Made by a program: the position numbers and the translations under genes. The notes under the pieces are model-generated. The model did not search any database, had not been told where the DNA came from, and saw nothing but the letters and a program-made list of their open reading frames with translations. Shown in pieces: positions 9,436 to 18,174 of a stretch of DNA of 64,000 bases. Origin of the DNA: Parvularculaceae bacterium. Its GTDB lineage: Bacteria; Pseudomonadota; Alphaproteobacteria; Caulobacterales; Parvularculaceae. The number at the start of each line of letters is the position of its first letter. The stretch's first letter is position 1. The stretch lies in NCBI GenBank assembly GCA_028280115.1, contig JANQMJ010000016.1, positions 62,001 to 126,000 on the forward strand, in the 5' to 3' direction.

Positions 9436-10776
9436 ATGCCGCACGCCCTCGCCGACAGTCAGGCCGCCATAGACGCACTGCGCGGCCCGGTGCGCCTGCG
9501 CACGCTGACGGCGCTGCGCTGGCTCGCCGTGCTCGGCCAGCTCACGGCGATTGCGCTGGTCCATTTCGGGCTCGGCTTCCCGACCCCTTTGGGGCTGTGC
9601 CTCGGCGCGATCGCCGCCAGCGCCTGGCTCAATCTCTTCACCATGCTGCGATTTTCGCCGCAGCGCTTTTTGAGCGACCGGGAGGCGGCCGCCTATATGG
9701 CGTTCGACATTGTCCAACTTTGTTTGCTGTTGTCTTTCACCGGCGGGCTGCTCAACCCATTTTCAGCGTTGATTATCGCGCCGGTGACGATCGCCGCCAG
9801 TTTCCTGCCGCTGCGCCTGACCGTGCTGATCGGCATGCTCGCGGTCGCCGGCATCAGCGTATTATCGCTTTATCACATGCCGCTGCCCTGGCGTCCCGGC
9901 GAGGCCTTAACGCTCGCGCCGATCTATAAGGCCGGCGTCTGGGCGGCGCTTTGCTTTACCGTGTTGTTCTTCGCCGCCTACGCCCACCGCATCGCCGCCG
10001 AGTCCGCGCAAATGAGAAGCGCGCTGGCGGCGACGCAACTGGTGCTCGACCGCGAACAGCGGCTTTCCGCGCTGGGCGGGCTCGCCGCGGCGGCCGCCCA
10101 TGAACTCGGCACGCCGCTGGCGACCATCCAGCTGACGGCGAAGGAAATGCAGCGCGAGCTTGAGGACCATGATCTGCGCGAGGACGCCGCCCTGCTGGTC
10201 AGCCAGTCCGAGCGCTGCCGCGATATCCTCGGCCGCTTGTCCCGGCATGGAGAGGCGGGCGACGCCATGCACGACCGGCTCGGCGTCGAGGCGCTGCTGA
10301 CAGAGGCGGCCGATCCGTTCCTCGAACAGCGCGGCGGGCCGGAAATCCGCATCGAGACGAATAGCGAGGACGGCGCGCCGGAACCGGTGCTCCAGCGGCG
10401 CCCGGAGATTGTCTACGGGCTGCGCAATCTCATCGAAAACGCCGTCGGATTTGCGCGCAGCGAAGTGCAGATCGCCGCGCGATGGAGCGCGCAGCAACTG
10501 TCGATTGTGGTTAATGACGACGGTCCGGGCTTTTCACCGGAAATTCTCGCCCGTCTCGGCGAACCCTATGTCAGCGCCCGGATCGGTTACAGCGCGCCGG
10601 GCGAGCGCAAATCCGGCATGGGGCTGGGTTTTTTCATCGCCAAGACCCTGCTTGAGGGGGCCGGCGCGAAAATCGACTTCAAGAACCGCCAATGGGGCGA
10701 AACGCCTGCGCAGCGCGGCGCCAGCGTCGCCGCCATATGGCCCGCCGGGGCGCTTCCAACGGCGCCGGTTGCTTGA
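9436..10776 (+). CDS. regB: Redox-sensing histidine kinase RegB/PrrB
   Basis: Membrane sensor of the RegBA two-component system that tunes respiration, carbon and nitrogen fixation genes to redox state. Six helices cover about residues 20-185. The quinone-binding heptapeptide GGLLNPF is at 103-109, in the loop where RegB proteins bind ubiquinone. The phospho-acceptor H-box AAAHELGTPLATI puts the histidine at 222. The redox-active cysteine of RegB is matched by Cys261 (SERCRDILGRLS). The ATPase domain has NLIENAV, DDGPGFS and GMGLGFFIAKTLLEGAG. Both redox switches known for the family are thus kept. It is followed by regA and divergent from senC. Confidence 0.93.
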   Translation: MPHALADSQAAIDALRGPVRLRTLTALRWLAVLGQLTAIALVHFGLGFPTPLGLCLGAIAASAWLNLFTMLRFSPQRFLSDREAAAYMAFDIVQLCLLLSFTGGLLNPFSALIIAPVTIAASFLPLRLTVLIGMLAVAGISVLSLYHMPLPWRPGEALTLAPIYKAGVWAALCFTVLFFAAYAHRIAAESAQMRSALAATQLVLDREQRLSALGGLAAAAAHELGTPLATIQLTAKEMQRELEDHDLREDAALLVSQSERCRDILGRLSRHGEAGDAMHDRLGVEALLTEAADPFLEQRGGPEIRIETNSEDGAPEPVLQRRPEIVYGLRNLIENAVGFARSEVQIAARWSAQQLSIVVNDDGPGFSPEILARLGEPYVSARIGYSAPGERKSGMGLGFFIAKTLLEGAGAKIDFKNRQWGETPAQRGASVAAIWPAGALPTAPVA

Positions 10777-10840
10777 ATTTCCGGGCATAAATGCGCATTT
10801 TAGGGATCGAACATCCCCTCCACCTACATGCGGAAAAGTG

Positions 10841-11410
10841 ATGACCAATCTTGATCAAGCGCGCGCCGAAAATCGCAGTCTGCCCGACGATGCAACGCTC
10901 CTGATCGTCGACGACGATGAACCGTTTCGCATTCGCCTTGGACGCGCGATGGAAAAGCGCGGCTTCCAGCCAGTGCTCGCGGCCGGCGCGAACGAGGCCG
11001 GGCAAATCCTCCAGGATATGGCGCCGGCCTTCGCCGTGGTCGATCTGCGGCTCGAAGACGGCGACGGCCTTCAGGTGGTCAACAAAATCCATGACAAGCG
11101 CGAAGACTGCCGCGTCGTCATGCTCACCGGCTACGGCAATATCGCAACCGCGGTTGCGGCCGTCAAAGCCGGCGCCATCGATTACCTGCCCAAACCGGCG
11201 GATGCGGACGATGTCGAAAAAGCCCTGATGGCGAAACCGGGCGAGCGGCCGGCGCCGCCGGAAAATCCCATGTCCGCCGACCGCGTGCGCTGGGAGCATA
11301 TCCAGCGGGTTTACGAACTGTGCGATCACAACGTTTCGGAAACCGCGCGGCGCCTCGGCATGCATCGCCGCACCCTGCAACGCATTCTCGCCAAACGCGC
11401 GCCGCGCTAG
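10841..11410 (+). CDS. regA: Response regulator RegA/PrrA
   Basis: DNA-binding partner of RegB, 189 residues. The receiver domain has the acidic pocket LLIVDDDEPF, phospho-acceptor Asp68 (FAVVDLRLEDGDG), the Thr of VVMLTGYG and Lys118 of LPKPA. A proline-rich linker leads to a Fis-type helix-turn-helix (about 163-186) whose core, NVSETARRLGMHRRTLQRIL, is almost invariant across alphaproteobacterial RegA/ActR/PrrA. The same targets, such as oxidase genes, are therefore plausible. ATG at 10841 directly follows an in-frame GTG at 10838; the frame stays open well upstream, but that part only overlaps regB. It starts 64 nt after regB, probably in the same transcript. Confidence 0.95.
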   Translation: MTNLDQARAENRSLPDDATLLIVDDDEPFRIRLGRAMEKRGFQPVLAAGANEAGQILQDMAPAFAVVDLRLEDGDGLQVVNKIHDKREDCRVVMLTGYGNIATAVAAVKAGAIDYLPKPADADDVEKALMAKPGERPAPPENPMSADRVRWEHIQRVYELCDHNVSETARRLGMHRRTLQRILAKRAPR

Positions 11411-11548
11411 GCTTTCTTCCACCGCCGCGCGACGGACCGGCAAGCTCGCGCGCCGGACCGATGCGGCGGCGCTTGACGCATCCGCCTGCCCCGGAAACTA
11501 TGGCCTGTTGTTCTGGCCCCAACGTCCAGCCATTGAAGAAGGTTTTTC

Positions 11549-14281
11549 ATGCGCAGTTTCACCGCCGCAGCCGCCATCGCCGCTGCAACCCTGCTGTCGA
11601 CGGCAAGCGCCGCCGAGATTGAGCTTCCTTACGACAAATTCAAGCTCGACAACGGTCTTACGGTCGTCGTCCATGAGGACCGCAAAGCGCCCCTGGTCGC
11701 GGTTTCGGTCTGGTATCATGTAGGATCGAAAGACGAACCGCCCGGCAAGACGGGTTTTGCGCACCTCTTCGAGCATCTCATGTTCAACGGCTCGGAGCAT
11801 TATGACGGCGAATGGTTCACGCCCCTTGAGGACGTCGGCGCCACCGATCTTAACGGCACCACCTGGTTCGACCGCACCAACTATTTCCAGACCGTGCCGA
11901 CCCCGGCCCTTGAAATGGTGCTGTGGATGGAATCGGACCGCATGGGCCACCTTCTCGGCGCCGTCACTCAGGAAAAGCTCGATAATCAGCGCGGCGTCGT
12001 CCAGAACGAAAAACGCCAGGGCGACAACCGCCCCTACGGGCGCGCGGAATATTCCGTACTCGCCGGATTGCTGCCCGCCGGGCACCCTTACGCCCATTCC
12101 ACGATCGGTTCGATGGAAGACCTCGAGGCGGCGGCTCTCGACGACGTCAAGGAGTGGTTCCAGCAATATTACGGCGCAGCCAATGTCGTACTCGCGCTCG
12201 CCGGCGACATCGACGCCGAAACGGCGCGTGCGCTGGTTGAGAAATATTTCGCGCACATCGACGCCGGCCCGCCGCTTACCCGGGCCAGGGCCAACGCGCC
12301 GAAACTCGACGTTAACAAGCATGAAACGATGCTCGACCGCGTGCCCCAGCCGCGCATCGACCGCAATTGGGTCGCGCCGGGCCGCACCACGCGCGAGGCG
12401 GTGCTCTTAGAGCTCGCAACGACCGTTCTCGGCGGCGGCAAGACGTCCCGGCTTTATCGGCGGCTTGTAGACGATCTGCAGATCGCCACGTCGGCGACCG
12501 CCAATCTGCAGGACCATGAGTTGATGAGTTTTTATTCCGTCACCGTCGACGCCAAGAAGGACGCGGATCTCGACCGTGTTGAGGACGAAATGGAAGCGGT
12601 GATTGCATCGTTTCTCGACCGCGGACCGACCCAGGGCGAACTCGACCGCGCCAAAACAGGCATCAAGGCAAGCGTCATCCGCGGCCTCGAGCAGGTCGGC
12701 GGATGGAGCGGCAAGGCGGTGACGCTGGCGCAGGGCGAACTTTACGCCGGCGATCCGGGATTTATCCTGACCCAGCTTGACTGGCTTGAAGGCGCGACCC
12801 GCCAGGACGTGCTCGATGCGGCGCGCAACGTCATGAGCGCCGGTTATTACCAGCTCGATATTCTTCCCTATCCGGAATATACGACGACCCCATCGACCGT
12901 CGACCGCACGGCCGGGCTGCCCACAGTCGAAAATACGCCGGACCTGATCTTTCCGGCGATTGAGGAAGCCAGGCTTTCCAACGGCGTCAAGGTCGTGCTG
13001 GCCGAACGCCGCGCCGTTCCCGTTGTGGAGATTTCGGTTCGGTTCGACGCCGGTTACGCCGCCGATTCGATTGACGGCGGCGTGCTCGGCGGCCTGTCCT
13101 TTACCGGCGCCATGCTGGACGAGGGCACCGCCAGGCGGTCCGCGCTCGACATCGCCGAAGAACTCGACGCGCTCGGCGCGGAAATGGGCGCGTCGTCGAA
13201 CCTCGACGCAAGCGGCGTATCCATGTCGGCCCTGAAGGAAAACCTGCGCGCGTCGCTGGACATCCTCGCCGACGTGGTGCGCAACCCCGCCTTCAAACAG
13301 GAAGAAATCGACAAGCTGCGCGGGCGCTGGCTCGCCGGCATCGCCCAGGAAAAAGCCAATCCCGTACAGCTGGCCCTGCGCATGCTGCCGCCGGAGATTT
13401 ACGGAACCGATCACGCCTATGGCGTTCCGCTCACCGGTTCGGGTACGGAAGAATCGATCAACGCGCTGACGCGCGACGATCTCGTCGGTTTTCACCGGAC
13501 CTGGATGCGGCCCGACAATGCGACGATTTTTGTCGTCGGCGACGCGACGCTCGATGAAATCATACCGATGCTCGAACGGGCGTTCGGCGACTGGCGCGCG
13601 CCGAACAGACCGGTCCCGGAGAAAAATATCGCGCAACTCGAACGCCCCGCCGCCGGCAAGGTCATCATCGTCGACAAGCCCGGCTCGCCGCAGTCGCTCA
13701 TCCTGGCGGGCCATCTGGCGCCGCCCACCAATGCGCCGAATGCGATCGCCATCAACGCCATGAACGATATTCTCGGCGGCCAGTTCACGGCGCGGGTCAA
13801 CATGAACCTGCGCGAAGAAAAGGGCTGGGCCTACGGCGCCTTTACGTTCCTGCCGGGCGCGCAGGGCCAGCGGCCCTTTATGGTCTATGCGCCGGTGCAG
13901 ACGGACAAGACGTCGGAGTCGATCGCCGAACTGATCCGCGAACTGAACGCGATCAAATCCGACAGGCCGGCGACCGGCGCAGAATTGCAGCGCGCGGTGT
14001 TCGCCAACACGCGCTCCCTTCCCGGCGCGTTCGAAACCGCCGGCGCCGTCCTGGGCAGCCTGATTTCCAGCGCGCGCTACGGTCGGCCGTGGAATTATCC
14101 GGCGACCCTGAAGGATAAATATGACGCGCTGACGCAATCGGACATCGCCGCCGCGGCGGATGAAGTCGTCCATCCGGAAAGCCTGATCTGGGTGATCGTC
14201 GGCGACCGGGAGAAAATCGAGGCGGGCGTGCGCGCGCTCGATATCGGCCCGGTCGAGATTCGCGCGCTCAGCGATCTTTAA
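11549..14281 (+). CDS. Secreted M16 family zinc peptidase (pitrilysin-like, double domain)
   Basis: A periplasmic or outer-membrane-associated zinc protease of 910 residues. A signal peptide (MRSFTAAAAIAAATLLSTASA) precedes the first M16 domain, which carries the inverted zinc motif HLFEH (His72, Glu75, His76) and the distal zinc ligand Glu154 (VVQNEKRQGD). A second M16-like half begins near residue 470 (LSNGVKVVLAERRAVPVVEI); it has no HxxEH and so is the structural, inactive half. Both halves show the R/Y region near their ends (MNLREEKGWAYGAFTF in the second). Such proteins degrade peptides in a closed chamber. It stands alone, with its own start 138 nt after regA. A hairpin lies downstream. 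Confidence 0.88.
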   Translation: MRSFTAAAAIAAATLLSTASAAEIELPYDKFKLDNGLTVVVHEDRKAPLVAVSVWYHVGSKDEPPGKTGFAHLFEHLMFNGSEHYDGEWFTPLEDVGATDLNGTTWFDRTNYFQTVPTPALEMVLWMESDRMGHLLGAVTQEKLDNQRGVVQNEKRQGDNRPYGRAEYSVLAGLLPAGHPYAHSTIGSMEDLEAAALDDVKEWFQQYYGAANVVLALAGDIDAETARALVEKYFAHIDAGPPLTRARANAPKLDVNKHETMLDRVPQPRIDRNWVAPGRTTREAVLLELATTVLGGGKTSRLYRRLVDDLQIATSATANLQDHELMSFYSVTVDAKKDADLDRVEDEMEAVIASFLDRGPTQGELDRAKTGIKASVIRGLEQVGGWSGKAVTLAQGELYAGDPGFILTQLDWLEGATRQDVLDAARNVMSAGYYQLDILPYPEYTTTPSTVDRTAGLPTVENTPDLIFPAIEEARLSNGVKVVLAERRAVPVVEISVRFDAGYAADSIDGGVLGGLSFTGAMLDEGTARRSALDIAEELDALGAEMGASSNLDASGVSMSALKENLRASLDILADVVRNPAFKQEEIDKLRGRWLAGIAQEKANPVQLALRMLPPEIYGTDHAYGVPLTGSGTEESINALTRDDLVGFHRTWMRPDNATIFVVGDATLDEIIPMLERAFGDWRAPNRPVPEKNIAQLERPAAGKVIIVDKPGSPQSLILAGHLAPPTNAPNAIAINAMNDILGGQFTARVNMNLREEKGWAYGAFTFLPGAQGQRPFMVYAPVQTDKTSESIAELIRELNAIKSDRPATGAELQRAVFANTRSLPGAFETAGAVLGSLISSARYGRPWNYPATLKDKYDALTQSDIAAAADEVVHPESLIWVIVGDREKIEAGVRALDIGPVEIRALSDL

Positions 14282-14335
14282 GCGCCGGGGCGCGCTGGCC
14301 GCCGCCGCGGGGGGCGCGCGGCTTCGCCGACCCGG

Positions 14336-14364
14336 CACAATAGCGCACCCAGTGCGCTATTGTG
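14336..14364. other. Perfect 12-bp hairpin downstream of the M16 peptidase gene
   Basis: cacaatagcgca (14336-14347) and tgcgctattgtg (14353-14364) are exact reverse complements around a 5-nt loop, cccag. No T-run follows on either strand, so it is not a classical intrinsic terminator. It could stabilise the 3' end of the peptidase mRNA or act as a protein-binding site before the next operon. Confidence 0.55.
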
Positions 14365-14459
14365 AAAGATTGCGCCTCTTTCCGCCATCGGCTTTGGCGC
14401 GGCCCCGTTTTTGAATTAAGCTAAGGAAACGCCGGGGCTGGTTCAGTAAAGGGGATTTC

Positions 14460-15407
14460 ATGGCGCGCTCGCTCGAACGGTCGGTCAAATTTACCGGGCC
14501 CGGCCGCTACATCCTGAATATGCTGCTGTTTTTGCTCATTGTGGGCGCGGCGGTGTATTACCTTTCACCCTGGAGTCCGCAGCCGACGCCGCTGCTGATT
14601 GACGCCTTTAACGCCAATCCGGCGCTGAACGGTCTTATTCTCGGCGTGCTCGCCATCGGCCTGATCTACAATATGCGCCAGGCCGGGGTGATCTCGCCGG
14701 CCGTGCGCTGGGTGGAGGCGTTTCGCGAGTCGGTCGATCCTTCCCGCTCGCGCCTGCCCCGGGCGCCGAGCCTCATCAAGGCGGTCGCCAAGCTTCTCCT
14801 CGACGCGGATACGCGTTCGAGCCGCCTGTCGCCGGAATCGACGCGGGCCATTCTCGATTCCATCGGCACACGGATGGACGAAGGCCGCGAGATGGGCCGC
14901 TATATCATGAACCTGCTGGTCTTTCTCGGCCTGCTCGGCACGTTCTGGGGCCTGCTGCAGACGGTCAACGCCGTCGCCGCCACCATCAACGGCCTTGCGG
15001 TGACCGGCGGCGCGGCCGAAGACGCCGTCAAGCAGCTGATCGCCAACCTGCAACAGCCCCTGTCAGGCATGGGCACGGCGTTTTCGTCGTCCCTGTTCGG
15101 GCTCGGCGGCAGCCTGATTGTCGGCTTTCTCGACCTTCAGGCCGGCCAGGCGCAGAACCGTTTCTATACGGACCTTGAAGACTGGCTCGCCGGCATGACG
15201 GAAACCGTGCGCAGCCGCGCCGGCGACGGCGCCAGGCTCGCCGACGGCGAGGAGGAAGACCTGCTCGCCGCGATCCAGAACCTCGAAGCCGCTCTCGCCG
15301 CCAACACCGAAACCCAGATCAAGGCGCAGGCGGAACAGACCGCGGCCCTCAAGGACGAAATCCGAGCGCTTAACCGCACCCTGATCCGCGTCGGCGGCGG
15401 GGACTAG
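14460..15407 (+). CDS. MotA/TolQ/ExbB-type proton channel protein (second stator-like pair)
   Basis: A 315-residue membrane protein of the MotA/TolQ/ExbB superfamily. Helices are at about 18-37 and 55-75, followed by a cytoplasmic stretch, and then the two conserved channel helices (MNLLVFLGLLGTFWGLLQTV and GMGTAFSSSLFGLGGSLIVG). The layout is closer to TolQ/ExbB-like proteins than to the flagellar MotA at 2.5 kb. The C-terminal 70 residues (LAAIQNLEAALAANTETQIK onward) are predicted to form a coiled coil in the cytoplasm. A good ribosome site (aaagggga) precedes ATG 14460. It is the first gene of a four-gene operon with a MotB-like partner, a secreted unknown and an M23 peptidase. It probably supplies ion-driven force to an envelope process other than motility. 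Confidence 0.8.
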   Translation: MARSLERSVKFTGPGRYILNMLLFLLIVGAAVYYLSPWSPQPTPLLIDAFNANPALNGLILGVLAIGLIYNMRQAGVISPAVRWVEAFRESVDPSRSRLPRAPSLIKAVAKLLLDADTRSSRLSPESTRAILDSIGTRMDEGREMGRYIMNLLVFLGLLGTFWGLLQTVNAVAATINGLAVTGGAAEDAVKQLIANLQQPLSGMGTAFSSSLFGLGGSLIVGFLDLQAGQAQNRFYTDLEDWLAGMTETVRSRAGDGARLADGEEEDLLAAIQNLEAALAANTETQIKAQAEQTAALKDEIRALNRTLIRVGGGD

Positions 15408-15412
15408 CCCGG

Positions 15413-16459
15413 ATGGCGCGCCGGCGCACCAGAAGCGAGGCCAATATCTGGCCGGGCTTCGTCGATGGCCTGTCGACGCTGCTCTTGGTGTTGATGTTCG
15501 TTTTATCGATTTTCGTCGTCGCGCAGTTTTATCTCGGCGAACGGGTGCAGATCTTCAAGCAGGAGATTGCCTCGAAAGACGAAGAACTTGCCCGGTTGAT
15601 CGCCCAGATCGATACGCTCAACGAACAGCTTGGGCTGGCTGCGGCCGAGCGCGACCGATTGGAAACGCAGATCCTGTCGCTTGAAGCCACGATCGATCAG
15701 AAAGACGAGCAGCTTGCGGGCCTTAGCGCCGCCGTCGCCGCATCCGCCGCGGAACTTGAAGCGGAAAAGTCGCTTTCCGAAGAACAAAGAAGCGAGATCG
15801 CGACACTGAACGCCCAACTCGCCGGATTGCGCCGTCAATTGGCCAGCCTGCAGGAAGCATTGGACGCGGCCGAGGCGAAAGCCGTCGAACAGCAACTGCA
15901 GATCGAAAATCTGTCGACACGGCTGAATGCGGCGCTCGCCGGCAAAGTCCAGGAGCTACAAGAGGTCCGTTCGCGGTTTTTCGAAGAAATGCGCCAGGCC
16001 TTGCAGGGTCTTGAAGGCATTCGGGTCGAGGGCGATCGGTTTTTGATCGGCGGCGACGCGCTGTTCGGTCCCTGCGATACGACCATCTCTCCCCAGGGCA
16101 TGCTGGCGCTCGACAAAGCGGCGAGCGCGATTTTGGAGATCGACCGCCGCATCAAGGCGCAAATTGCCGGGCGCGAGGACGACCCGCAAACGCAAGCCAT
16201 TCAGGACTGGGTCGTGCGCGTCGACGGTCATGCGGACAGCACGCCGCTGGGGCCGTCCTGCGCCGCGAAATATGTCGACAACAAAGGCTTGTCGACGGCG
16301 CGGGCGTTGTCGGTGACGCGCTATCTGGAAAGCCGCGGCGTGCCCTCCCGCCGGCTCGTCGCAAGCGGTCTGGGCTCGGATTTCCCGCTGGTCGCAGGCT
16401 TTTCCGCTGAGGCGCTGGCCCAGAACCGGCGCATCGAATTCAAGCTGACGGAGCGGTAA
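15413..16459 (+). CDS. MotB-like protein with long coiled coil and OmpA domain
   Basis: A 348-residue partner of the preceding channel protein. One N-terminal helix (PGFVDGLSTLLLVLMFVLSI) carries an Asp at 18, the place of the ion-carrying aspartate in MotB/TolR/ExbD. A long heptad-rich region (about 45-185, many Glu/Gln/Leu) is a predicted coiled coil that would span the periplasm. The C-terminal OmpA-type domain has VRVDGHADSTPLG, STARALSVTRYLESRGV and NRRIEFKL, so it should bind peptidoglycan. Conserved cysteines (FGPCDTTIS, GPSCAAKY) could form a disulfide. It begins 5 nt after the channel gene. The layout resembles MotB and ZorB, but no Zorya effector genes are nearby. Confidence 0.82.
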   Translation: MARRRTRSEANIWPGFVDGLSTLLLVLMFVLSIFVVAQFYLGERVQIFKQEIASKDEELARLIAQIDTLNEQLGLAAAERDRLETQILSLEATIDQKDEQLAGLSAAVAASAAELEAEKSLSEEQRSEIATLNAQLAGLRRQLASLQEALDAAEAKAVEQQLQIENLSTRLNAALAGKVQELQEVRSRFFEEMRQALQGLEGIRVEGDRFLIGGDALFGPCDTTISPQGMLALDKAASAILEIDRRIKAQIAGREDDPQTQAIQDWVVRVDGHADSTPLGPSCAAKYVDNKGLSTARALSVTRYLESRGVPSRRLVASGLGSDFPLVAGFSAEALAQNRRIEFKLTER

Positions 16460-16483
16460 GAACCGTTCCAAGGGGGGCGCCAT

Positions 16484-17290
16484 ATGAAACCGATGCTGAT
16501 TGGCGCGGCGGTCATGCTCGCCGCCGGCGCGGTTTACGCCCAACAGCCAAGCGCGCCGCCGCCCCCGGACCGTGAAACCGGCGAGGCGCTGCAGCGCCGG
16601 CTTGAAGAACGCGCCCAGCAGATACCCGCGAGCGGGCTCGCCGCCGCGATGCGCGCCGCCCGCGACGGCCGCACCCAACGCGCAAGGGTCGTCGCCGGCG
16701 CGCCCGACCTTGCCGCCTTGCGCGCGGAACTGCAGCGCACCCGGGAGGAAGACGCCGCTCAAGACCGCGCGGCGCTGACACGCCTGGCGGCCGGGCCCAA
16801 TCTGCGACGCCCGCCGCCGCCCGGTCTGCGCGCGCTTCGTCCGGAGACGTTGCAGCGCGTTCCCCGTTCTGAAATCGACCGGGTGCGCATTCCGGTCCTT
16901 GCGCCCAACGTCGCCGGCGTGCGCGATACGCTCAAAGTCTACGGCCAGGAGAACGCCTATACAGCGACGGCGCGGATCGACGAGGAGACGCTTTTGTCGA
17001 TCAGCGGCACCTGTCACCGCGTTATCGGCGGCGATCCCAATATCGTCGCTTTCCGCCGGCGTTTGGCGGAAAGCCCGCCGCGCCTTCGCGGCGGCGCCGG
17101 CGCGCCCTATTTCATCGGCCGCAATCCCCTGGGACTCGACATCAGCTTTGCAAAATTCGGCTGCGGCTATGTGATGACCATCGAATGCGGCGATCCGGAT
17201 CGCGATCCGCGTTGCGTCGAAGACGACTACGCCGCCGGACTCGCCGATTCCATGGTCCTTATCAATCCGGCCCTGGCGGGAGGCGAATAA
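16484..17290 (+). CDS. Periplasmic protein of unknown function in MotAB-like operon
   Basis: A 268-residue protein not recognised as any family. It has a clear signal peptide ending near VYAQ-Q (residue 20). A Pro/Ala/Arg-rich helical segment (about 20-120) includes repeated acidic-basic helices. The globular C-terminal part carries four cysteines (SGTCHRVIGG, KFGCGYVMTIEC, DPRCVEDD) that are likely to pair as disulfides. It starts 24 nt after the MotB-like gene, and its TAA stop overlaps the ATG of the M23 gene by one base (taATG), so translation of the two is coupled. Its location suggests an accessory subunit or regulator of the envelope machine formed by its neighbours; this is inference from context only. 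Confidence 0.72.
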   Translation: MKPMLIGAAVMLAAGAVYAQQPSAPPPPDRETGEALQRRLEERAQQIPASGLAAAMRAARDGRTQRARVVAGAPDLAALRAELQRTREEDAAQDRAALTRLAAGPNLRRPPPPGLRALRPETLQRVPRSEIDRVRIPVLAPNVAGVRDTLKVYGQENAYTATARIDEETLLSISGTCHRVIGGDPNIVAFRRRLAESPPRLRGGAGAPYFIGRNPLGLDISFAKFGCGYVMTIECGDPDRDPRCVEDDYAAGLADSMVLINPALAGGE

Positions 17291-18171
17291 TGCGCTGTCC
17301 TGAACATCTTATCGCCGCCGGCGCCCTGGCGCTGATCCTTGCCGCTTGCGAAGAGCAGCCAATGGCGCCGCCGAGCCCGGAAGAACCGGCTGGAGAGACG
17401 CCGCCGCCGGAAGAGCCGGCTTCCGACGAACCTGAGGGCGAAGAGCATGGCGCCGAAGAGCCCGAGGACGACGACGCGGATTATCTTGCCGACCAGGAGG
17501 GCCGCATTTTCAGCTATCTGCCGGTCGGCGACCTCTTGCCCGATTCCGGCCCAGGCAATGTCGACGCGACCATCTATCAGCCGGACATCGCATTCCCGCT
17601 GGAAGATGCAGCGTTCCTGAACAGCCAAGTCTATCGCTATGGCGGCGGGCAGGGCAGCGTCAACGGCATGGAAGGCGGCCAGTGCGAGCCTTCCAATTAC
17701 GATTATCCCTGGCAGGACACGTTTTGCGAATCGCGCGCGCGCCAGCAGATCATGTGTCCGGACGGCGGCCATGAGGGCGTCGACTTACGCGCCGCCAGCT
17801 GCATTCCCGAAAGCGGCGTCAGCCATTGGGCGGTCGCGGTCGACGACGGCCGCATCGTCGGGCTGGCGGAGTCGAAATACACCGTGAAACTTCAGACCGC
17901 GGACGGCACGCTTTACCGCTATCTTCATCTCAAGATGGACGAGCTGGCGGTGAGCGACGGCGAGACCGTCGTCAAGGGTCAGCGCATCGGCAAGGTGTGG
18001 AACGATTTTTTCAATGCATCAGGCGAGAGGGTCCCGACCACCTATCATCTCCATTTCGAGATGTATCAGAACTACGCCCCCGACGAGACAACGGACCCCG
18101 TCTTCGACCAGGTCAATCCCTATATGACCCTGGTCAACGCCTATGAGAGAAAACTGCGCGGCGAGGAATAA
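17290..18171 (+). CDS. M23 (LytM) family peptidase, lipoprotein
   Basis: A probable peptidoglycan hydrolase or regulator, 293 residues. A lipobox (LILAAC, Cys20) makes it a lipoprotein. A highly acidic, Pro/Glu-rich linker (about 21-65) leads to the M23 fold (about 155-260). The zinc ligands are all present: His161 and Asp165 (GGHEGVDLR), His213 (YRYLHLK), and His253 and His255 (YHLHFEMYQ). This argues for an active metallopeptidase rather than an EnvC/NlpD-type degenerate domain. Six cysteines around the domain suggest disulfides. It overlaps the upstream unknown gene by one base and is the last gene of the MotAB-like operon. A longer frame upstream only overlaps that gene. The stop lies 3 nt from the convergent small gene. 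Confidence 0.86.
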   Translation: MRCPEHLIAAGALALILAACEEQPMAPPSPEEPAGETPPPEEPASDEPEGEEHGAEEPEDDDADYLADQEGRIFSYLPVGDLLPDSGPGNVDATIYQPDIAFPLEDAAFLNSQVYRYGGGQGSVNGMEGGQCEPSNYDYPWQDTFCESRARQQIMCPDGGHEGVDLRAASCIPESGVSHWAVAVDDGRIVGLAESKYTVKLQTADGTLYRYLHLKMDELAVSDGETVVKGQRIGKVWNDFFNASGERVPTTYHLHFEMYQNYAPDETTDPVFDQVNPYMTLVNAYERKLRGEE

Positions 18172-18174
18172 GCC

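Noticed and set aside
12407-14338. 643-codon open frame antisense to the M16 peptidase gene
   Set aside because: It is the shadow frame of a GC-rich gene: Arg/Gly/Asp-rich, no signal or domain, and exactly covers a strongly supported plus-strand protein.
14460-16459. A Zorya-type antiphage system (ZorA/ZorB)
   Set aside because: The channel and OmpA proteins fit the superfamily, but the neighbours are a secreted unknown and an M23 peptidase, with no ZorC, ZorD or ZorE-like nuclease or helicase.
17185-17289. A longer N-terminus for the M23 lipoprotein
   Set aside because: The frame is open upstream, but the lipobox and coupled taATG fix the start at 17290.
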